Below are positions 5,911-11,072 of a stretch of DNA of 17,744 bases, in pieces. Source of the stretch: DASUNQ01 sp036277075 (GTDB lineage: Bacteria; Acidobacteriota; Thermoanaerobaculia; Multivoradales; UBA5704); NCBI GenBank assembly GCA_036277075.1, contig DASUNQ010000328.1, positions 1 through 17,744 of the forward strand, written 5' to 3'. Each line of letters begins with the position of its first letter. Within the stretch, counting starts at the first letter, position 1. A program made the translations under genes and the position numbers. The notes below the pieces were generated by a model. That model did not search any database. It worked only from the letters and a program-made list of their open reading frames with translations, and had not been told where the DNA came from.

Positions 5911-5918
5911 AGAGCCGG
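5911..5918. repeat. Target-site duplication, right copy
   Basis: AGAGCCGG, identical to 1321-1328. Its last two bases (GG) are also the first two bases of the interrupted 21-bp repeat unit. Confidence 0.92.
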
Positions 5919-6336
5919 GGAAGGTTCCCCACGGCCTGGGGAAGGTTCCCCAGTCGTCGGGGAGCGTTCCCCGCGGGCCGGGGAAGCTTCCCCCTTCGCG
6001 GGGGAACGTTCCCCACCGGGCGGGGAAGCTTCCCCATCGCTCGGGGAAGGTTCCCCGCGAGGCGGGGAAGACTCCCCGGCGTCGGGGGAGCGTTCCCCAC
6101 GGCGCGGGGAGGCTTCCCCACGCCGTGGGGAGCCTTCCCTGCGTCTGCGGGAAGTCGTGCGCCGAGCCCGTCCGGTCGCCTCGGGGGCGCGGGAGCTTGC
6201 CCCGGCCCGCGGCCGGCCTCTCCCGGAGGTCGGGGAACTCGTACGGTGCGGCCGTCCATTGACCCCACGCGAAGGTAGCGGCTCCCCGCGCGGCGGGGGA
6301 GCTGTACCGGGCGATGGGGAGCTTGTACCAGGCGAT
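5917..6336. repeat. 21-bp palindromic repeat array, right fragment (20 units)
   Basis: Twenty consecutive 21-bp units run exactly in phase from 5917. The first eleven (to 6147) have clear cores such as GGGGAAGGTTCCCC, GGGGAAGCTTCCCC and GGGGAACGTTCCCC. The next nine are decayed but keep the period, ending with two related units at 6295 and 6316 (GGGGAGCT(T)GTACC). The core is conserved and self-complementary while the 7-bp spacers vary freely. In RNA, TTCCCC of one unit could pair with GGGGAA of the next across the 7-nt spacer, giving serial small hairpins; in DNA the 21-bp period equals two helical turns, placing all sites on one face. Frames through the array read as 7-residue repeats (GKVPxxx) on both strands because 21 is a multiple of three; I treat these as non-coding. 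The array ends 48 bp before ccmA. Confidence 0.9.
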
Positions 6337-6384
6337 CACCCTTTTGTCGCAGGCCTTCCCGCCGGCCTCCGCTAGACTTCTCCC
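6337..6384. other. Short leader between repeat array and ccmA
   Basis: This 48-bp stretch (from CACCCTTTTGTCG to the ccmA start) is the only array-free sequence upstream of the ccm operon. No good sigma-70 promoter with proper spacing is visible, so the ccm promoter may overlap the array or use another sigma factor. A CTTCTCCC run precedes the ATG instead of a clear Shine-Dalgarno sequence. Confidence 0.4.
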
Positions 6385-6996
6385 ATGCCCCCCACGTCCC
6401 TCCGCTTCACCAGCCTCCGCCGGAGGTTCGGGCGGCTGGCGGTGCTGCAGGGGGTGTCGGGTGCGGTCGGCGAGGGGGGGGCGCTACTGGTCACCGGGCC
6501 CAACGGGTCGGGGAAGAGCACGCTCCTGCGCTGCCTGGCCGGGCTCCTCGCTCCGGACGCCGGCACGGTCGAGCTGACCGAGGAGGGACGACTCCTCGAC
6601 GCGGCCGGCCGGCGGCGGAGCGTCGGGTACGTCGCGCCCGACCTCGCCTTCTATGAAGAGTTGACGGCGGGCGAGAACCTCGCCTTCTTCGGCCGCCTTC
6701 GCGGGGCGCCGCCGGAGCGCGGGCGGGAGCTGCTGGGGCGGCTGGGGCTCCCCGCGGAGCGCCTCGCCGGGGCCCTCTCCTCGGGCATGCGGCAGCGGCT
6801 GCGCTGGGTCTGGGCGCTCCTCCACCGGCCGCGCCTCCTGCTGCTCGACGAGCCGTTCCAGAACCTCGACGCGGAGGGCGAGAGCGCGGCGCGCGACCTC
6901 CTGGCGGCCCACCGGGCCGGCGGCGGGCTCGCCGTCGTCGCCAGCCCCTCGCCCCTGGAGCTCGACGGTGACGCCCCCCGCCTCGCGCTCGGCTGA
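6385..6996 (+). CDS. ccmA: Heme exporter ATP-binding protein CcmA
   Basis: A 203-residue ABC ATPase, the usual length for CcmA. Visible are Walker A GPNGSGKST (38-46), the signature LSSGMRQRL (131-139), Walker B LLLLDEP (151-157) and the D-loop LD (161-162). With CcmB it forms the CcmAB(CD) complex whose ATP hydrolysis releases holo-CcmE from CcmC in cytochrome c maturation System I. Two conserved ABC positions differ: the Q-loop glutamine is replaced (GYVAPDL, 81-87), and the H-loop histidine after strand AVVAS is a serine/proline (ASPSP, 186-190). The C-terminus ends soon after. It is first in the ccm operon and overlaps ccmB by 29 bases. The assignment to CcmA rather than another small ABC ATPase rests on the gene order. 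Confidence 0.9.
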   Translation: MPPTSLRFTSLRRRFGRLAVLQGVSGAVGEGGALLVTGPNGSGKSTLLRCLAGLLAPDAGTVELTEEGRLLDAAGRRRSVGYVAPDLAFYEELTAGENLAFFGRLRGAPPERGRELLGRLGLPAERLAGALSSGMRQRLRWVWALLHRPRLLLLDEPFQNLDAEGESAARDLLAAHRAGGGLAVVASPSPLELDGDAPRLALG

Positions 6997-7663
6997 CTGG
7001 CTGGCGGAGGCCGCGGCGGTCTTCGCCAAGGAGTGGCGGTGCGAGCTGCGCACCCGCTACGCCCTCAACACCCTCGGGCTCTTCGCTTTCACCACGCTCG
7101 TCATGGTGAGCGCCGGCCTCGGGCCGCTCGGGGCCGCGCGGGCGGTCGGCACGCCGGTGCTGCCGGTCCTCCTCTGGCTGATCCTCCTCTTCGCCGCCGC
7201 CGCCGGGCTGCCGCGCGTCTTCGTACAGGAGGAGGAGACCCACACCGCGATCGCCCTGCGGCTCGCCGCCACCCCCTCCGCCCTCTTCTGCGGCAAGCTC
7301 GCCTACGGGGCGACGCTGATGCTGGCGCTCGAGGCGCTCGTCGCGCCGCTCTTCCTCGCCATGCTGCAGCTCGACGTCGCGGCGCCCGGGCTCTTCGCCG
7401 CCACCCTCCTCGCCGGCGGCTGCGGCCTGGCGATCGCCAGCACCCTGATCGCGGCGATGATCGCCCAGGCGCGCGGCCGCTCGACCCTCTTCGCGGTGCT
7501 CGCCTTTCCGGTCACCCTCCCCCTCCTCCTGCTGGTCGTCGAGCTGACGCGCAACGCGGTCGCCGGCGAGCCCGCCGGCGGAGCGCTCGTCCAGCTCCTG
7601 CTGTATGATGCGACCGTCGCCGTAGCCTCGCTGATGCTGTTCCCGGTGGTCTGGAACCCGTGA
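6968..7663 (+). CDS. ccmB: Heme exporter membrane protein CcmB
   Basis: A 231-residue integral membrane protein with about six hydrophobic segments, matching CcmB in length. It starts at GTG 6968 with GGAG 7 nt upstream, inside the end of ccmA, which suggests translational coupling. The N-terminal amphipathic region VFAKEWRCELRTRYALNT and the first cytoplasmic loop with EEETHTAIALRLAATP (about 87-102) followed by GKLAYG correspond to the conserved CcmB pattern (K-x-E-R...; E-R/E-x-x-x...L...P...GK). It is the permease partner of CcmA. Its stop overlaps the ccmC start (GTGA). Confidence 0.9.
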   Translation: MTPPASRSADWLAEAAAVFAKEWRCELRTRYALNTLGLFAFTTLVMVSAGLGPLGAARAVGTPVLPVLLWLILLFAAAAGLPRVFVQEEETHTAIALRLAATPSALFCGKLAYGATLMLALEALVAPLFLAMLQLDVAAPGLFAATLLAGGCGLAIASTLIAAMIAQARGRSTLFAVLAFPVTLPLLLLVVELTRNAVAGEPAGGALVQLLLYDATVAVASLMLFPVVWNP

Positions 7664-8313
7664 GAAATCTGCTCGCCGCGCTGCTCTGGCTCTGGATGTG
7701 CCTCGTTTTGGTCGGGGCCTTCTTCTACGCGCCGCCGGCCGAGGGCTTCATCGGCTACTCGAGCCGCATCCTCTTCTTCCACGTGCCGATGGCCTGGACG
7801 GCGTTCGTCGCCTTCCTCGCCGCGGCGGTCTGGAGCGGGCTCTACCTGGCGCGCCGCGACCCCCGGCACGACCGGGCGGCGGCGGCGGCGGTCGAGCTGG
7901 GGTTCGTCTTCTGCGTCCTGGCGACGCTCACCGGCGCGATGTGGGCGCGCACGATGTGGCGGGAGTTCTGGAACTGGGACCCGCGGCAGGGGGCGATCGT
8001 CGCGGTGCTGATCTTCTACGGCGCCTACCTGGCGCTGCGCGGGGCGGTCGAGGACGGCGAGACGCGGGCCCGCCTGAGCGCCGTCTACGCCCTCCTCGGC
8101 CTCGTCGTCACCCCCTACTTCTTCTGGATCGTGCCGCGCGTCTTCTACTCGCTCCACCCCGACTCGGTCGTCAACACCCGCGGCACCATAGACATGGAAT
8201 CGCGCATGCTGCAGGTCTTGTTGGCCTCCTGGGTGGGGTTCAACGCCCTCTTCTTCTGGCTCCACGACCTGCACCGCCGGGCCGGCGCCCTGCGCGCCCG
8301 GCGGGAGGCCTGA
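7660..8313 (+). CDS. ccmC: Heme handling protein CcmC
   Basis: This 217-residue membrane protein has six hydrophobic segments and the tryptophan-rich WWD motif TGAMWARTMWREFWNWDPRQ (91-110), which contacts heme on the outer face of the membrane. The two heme-ligand histidines expected on either side are His41 (FFHVP) and His166 (SLHPDSV), equivalent to His60 and His184 of E. coli CcmC. CcmC loads heme onto CcmE. It starts at GTG 7660, overlapping the ccmB stop. All hallmark residues are present, so I expect a functional protein. Confidence 0.95.
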   Translation: MRNLLAALLWLWMCLVLVGAFFYAPPAEGFIGYSSRILFFHVPMAWTAFVAFLAAAVWSGLYLARRDPRHDRAAAAAVELGFVFCVLATLTGAMWARTMWREFWNWDPRQGAIVAVLIFYGAYLALRGAVEDGETRARLSAVYALLGLVVTPYFFWIVPRVFYSLHPDSVVNTRGTIDMESRMLQVLLASWVGFNALFFWLHDLHRRAGALRARREA

Positions 8314-8430
8314 GTGGCGGAGGGGGCGCTCTGGTGGGTGGTGGCGGTCAACCTGGTGATCTGGACCGGCCTCTTCCTGGCGGTGTGGCGGATCGACCGC
8401 AAGCTGCGCGACCTGGAGAAAGACCGATGA
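8314..8430 (+). CDS. ccmD: CcmD-like small membrane protein
   Basis: A 38-residue frame follows the ccmC stop directly (TGAGTG) with a strong GGGAGG ribosome-binding site 5 nt upstream of GTG 8314. It has one transmembrane segment (about 6-25, WWVVAVNLVIWTGLFLAVW) followed by a charged cytoplasmic tail RIDRKLRDLEKDR, the usual CcmD topology and charge pattern. CcmD stabilises the CcmABC complex and helps release holo-CcmE. Its stop overlaps the ccmE start (ATGA). Position and topology support the call; the family has little sequence conservation. Confidence 0.8.
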   Translation: MAEGALWWVVAVNLVIWTGLFLAVWRIDRKLRDLEKDR

Positions 8431-8822
8431 ACCGCAAACGCCTCTACCTCCTCGGCACCGTGCTGCTGCTCGGCTTCGCCGCCTTTTCGCTCAGCTCGTT
8501 CAGCTCGAGCATCACGCCCTACGTCTCCTTCGACGAGGCGCGCGCGGCGACCCGCATGGTGCAGGTGGCCGGCGGCCTCGAGAAGGCGAGCTCGCGCTAC
8601 GACGACGACGCCGGGAACCTCCACTTCACCCTCCTCGACCCCGAGGGGCGCGGCAGGATCCCGGTGCGCTACCAGGGCCTGAAGCCGGCCAACTTCGAGG
8701 ACGCGGTGAGCATCGTGGCGATCGGGCGCTACGACCGCGCCGGCGAGGAGTTCGTCGCCGACCAGCTCCTCGTCAAGTGCCCGAGCAAGTACCAGGGAAC
8801 CGAGGTCAAGAAGTACACCTAG
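8427..8822 (+). CDS. ccmE: Heme chaperone CcmE, CxxxY variant
   Basis: A 131-residue protein starting at ATG 8427 (GGAGA 7 nt upstream), overlapping ccmD by 4 bases. It has an N-terminal membrane anchor (6-29), then an OB-fold periplasmic domain: PYVSFDEA (31-38), an acidic loop, IPVRYQGLKPANF (78-90), and VAIGRYD followed by FVADQLLVKCPSKYQ (109-123). The covalent heme-binding site is Cys118-Pro-Ser-Lys-Tyr122, so it is CxxxY rather than the HxxxY of E. coli CcmE (His130). CxxxY CcmE proteins are known from archaea and sulfate-reducing bacteria, where heme is bound through cysteine. The rest of the fold is conserved, so I expect function by the variant chemistry. Confidence 0.92.
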   Translation: MNRKRLYLLGTVLLLGFAAFSLSSFSSSITPYVSFDEARAATRMVQVAGGLEKASSRYDDDAGNLHFTLLDPEGRGRIPVRYQGLKPANFEDAVSIVAIGRYDRAGEEFVADQLLVKCPSKYQGTEVKKYT

Positions 8823-8834
8823 CCGGAGGCATCG

Positions 8835-11072
8835 TTGGACACCCTCGCGCAGCTCTACCTCCCCGGCGCCCTCGCCCTCTGGTGCGCCGTGCTCTTCGCC
8901 CTGGCCTCGATCTGGGGCTACTCGCTGGCGCTGCGCGGCGACGGCGCGTCGCTCCCTTTCGCGCGCCGCGCCTACGGCCTCTTCGCCACGGCCATCGTCA
9001 CCGCCTCGCTGCTCCTGGCTCTTCTCCTCATCCTGCGCGACTTCCGCATCGAATACGTGCAGCAGTACTCCGGGCTCGAGCTGCCGATCCACTACCAGTT
9101 CGCCGCCTTCTGGGCCGGGCAGAAGGGGAGCTTTCTGATCTGGCTCCTCTGGGGCACGCTGCTGGGACTCCTGCTGCGCCGCACCGCCGGGCGCTCCGAG
9201 CCGAGCGTCATGGGGCTCTACGTCCTGACCCTCCTCGGCCTGCTCTTCATCCTGGTGCGCGAGAGCCCCTTCGTGATGCTGCGTGACAGCCCGCTCGACG
9301 GCGCCGGCCTGAACCCGCTCCTCCAGGACGACTGGATGGTGATCCATCCGCCGATCATGTTCGTGGGCTACGCCGCCTCGGCGATCCCCTTCGCCTTCGC
9401 CATGGCCTCGCTCTGGCGGCGCGACTACGACGGCTGGGCGGCCCGCGCCTTCCCCTGGGCGCTCGGCGGCTTCCTGGTCCTCGGCTGCGCCATCCTGATG
9501 GGCGGCTACTGGGCCTACAAGACGCTCGGCTGGGGCGGCTTCTGGGGCTGGGACCCGGTCGAGAACGCCTCGCTGATCCCCTGGATCTTCGGCACCGCGC
9601 TGATCCACGGCCTGCACATGGAGCGCACCCGCGGCCGCTACCGGCGCGCCAACTACCTGCTGGCGGCGCTGGTCTACCTCGCGGTCCTCTACGGCACCTT
9701 CCTGACCCGCTCCGGCGTGCTCGCCGACTTCTCGGTCCACAGCTTCGTCGATCTCGGGATCTCCGGCTGGTTGGTCGCGCTGATGGGCGGCTTCTTCGCC
9801 CTCTCGCTCTACCTGCTGGCGACCCGCCTGCGGCACGTGCCGACCGAGCGCAACGAGGACCCCGCGCTCTCACGCGGCACCTTCATGGTGCTCGCCACGA
9901 TCACCCTGCTGGTGGCGGCGGCGGTCATCACCTTCGGCACCTCCGCCCCGCTGCTCACCCGCTTCATGGACAACCCGGGGCAGGTCGGGCCGTCGTTCTA
10001 CAACCGGGTGAACCTGCCGATCGCGCTGCTCATCGCGCTGCTCCTCGCGATGGTGCCATTCCTCACCTGGCGCGGCGTCAGCGGCAGCCAGCTGCTGCGG
10101 AAGCTCCTGCCGGGGGCGGCGGCGAGCCTCGCGATCACCGCCGGCGCGGCGGCCGCCGGGGCGCGCGACCTCCTCCACCTGCTCTTCATCTTCCTCGCCG
10201 CCCTGGCGCTGTCGACGAACCTCCAGAAGGTGGTGACCAAGGCGCGCGCCGGCGGCCTGCGCTCGGCCGGGGGGTACCTGGCGCACGTCGGCGTCGGCGT
10301 CATGCTGCTCGGCTTCCTCGCCTCGGCGGGCTACGACCGGAGCACCAAGGTGACGCTGGAGCAGGGGGTGCCGAAGCGGGTGGACGGCATGACGCTGACC
10401 TTCCAGCGCTTCGTCCCGCGCTCGGCCGAGGACCGCAAGGAGAAGATGGAGATCAAGGTGGTGCGCGAGAACGGCTCGAGCTACCTCGCCTACCCGCGGC
10501 TCTTCCTCAACGACCGCACCAAGCAGGTGATGGCCAACCCGCACATCCGCAGCCTCGCCCTCCAGGACCTCTACATCTCGCCGATCGAGTTCGATCCCGG
10601 GCAGCCGCAGCTCGAGCTGGCGCGCGGCGAGAGCGGCCGCCTCGCGGGCCTGGAGCTGCGCTTCGTCGACTTCGACCTCAACGCCGAGGGCAACGCGCTG
10701 GCGGCGATGCAGGCGATGAAGTCGATGACGGTGGGGGCGGTCGTCGAGGTGACCCGCGACGGCCGCACCGAGCGCGTCCGCCCGCTCTACCGCATGGACC
10801 CCGCGAGCGGCACCGTGGAGACGCCGCCGGCCCCGCTCCCGGGCGGCGGCAACCTCTTCCTCGCCGGCATCAACGCCTCGGCGCACAAGGTGCAGCTCGA
10901 GGTGCAGGGGCTGTCGAACCCCGCCCGCCTCGCCGTCGACGTCACCCGCAAGCCCTTGATCCAGCTCGTCTGGTACGGCCTCTACGTCGTCCTCGCCGGC
11001 GGCGCCCTGGCCACCGTGAACCGCCTGCGGGAGAGCTTCGCGCGGGAGCGACTTGCAGCGTCCGACGCCTAG
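8835..11072 (+). CDS. ccmF: Cytochrome c heme lyase subunit CcmF
   Basis: This 745-residue multi-spanning membrane protein matches CcmF in length and motifs. It starts at TTG 8835 with GGAGG 5 nt upstream. The WWD heme-binding motif lies at about 223-246 (GGYWAYKTLGWGGFWGWDPV). Candidate heme-ligand histidines are His171 (VIHPPIMF), His261 (HGLHMERT) and His302 (FSVHSF). A large extramembrane C-terminal domain of about 200 residues precedes a final transmembrane segment (LIQLVWYGLYVVLAGGALA). CcmF takes heme from holo-CcmE and attaches it to apocytochrome c, normally with CcmH/CcmI. Those genes do not follow here: the stop overlaps the stop of the opposing PAD gene by 3 bases (CTAG), and no terminator fits between them. 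Confidence 0.95.
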   Translation: MDTLAQLYLPGALALWCAVLFALASIWGYSLALRGDGASLPFARRAYGLFATAIVTASLLLALLLILRDFRIEYVQQYSGLELPIHYQFAAFWAGQKGSFLIWLLWGTLLGLLLRRTAGRSEPSVMGLYVLTLLGLLFILVRESPFVMLRDSPLDGAGLNPLLQDDWMVIHPPIMFVGYAASAIPFAFAMASLWRRDYDGWAARAFPWALGGFLVLGCAILMGGYWAYKTLGWGGFWGWDPVENASLIPWIFGTALIHGLHMERTRGRYRRANYLLAALVYLAVLYGTFLTRSGVLADFSVHSFVDLGISGWLVALMGGFFALSLYLLATRLRHVPTERNEDPALSRGTFMVLATITLLVAAAVITFGTSAPLLTRFMDNPGQVGPSFYNRVNLPIALLIALLLAMVPFLTWRGVSGSQLLRKLLPGAAASLAITAGAAAAGARDLLHLLFIFLAALALSTNLQKVVTKARAGGLRSAGGYLAHVGVGVMLLGFLASAGYDRSTKVTLEQGVPKRVDGMTLTFQRFVPRSAEDRKEKMEIKVVRENGSSYLAYPRLFLNDRTKQVMANPHIRSLALQDLYISPIEFDPGQPQLELARGESGRLAGLELRFVDFDLNAEGNALAAMQAMKSMTVGAVVEVTRDGRTERVRPLYRMDPASGTVETPPAPLPGGGNLFLAGINASAHKVQLEVQGLSNPARLAVDVTRKPLIQLVWYGLYVVLAGGALATVNRLRESFARERLAASDA

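Noticed and set aside
5876..6262. Open frames on both strands across the palindromic array encoding 7-residue GKVPxxx-type repeats
   Set aside because: The 21-bp period automatically gives open heptad repeats in several frames. Conservation follows nucleotide palindromy rather than codons, there is no good ribosome-binding site, and the array was split by the transposon.
1264..6336. CRISPR array
   Set aside because: The spacers are only 7 bp, the repeats are 14-bp palindromes that vary in the centre, and no cas genes are present.
8145..9836. A 563-codon minus-strand frame opposite ccmC-ccmF, and similar long antisense frames at 7303-8274 and 9870-10886
   Set aside because: They are Glu/Arg/Gly/Gln-rich shadow frames caused by high GC at third codon positions of the ccm genes; none shows a recognisable domain.
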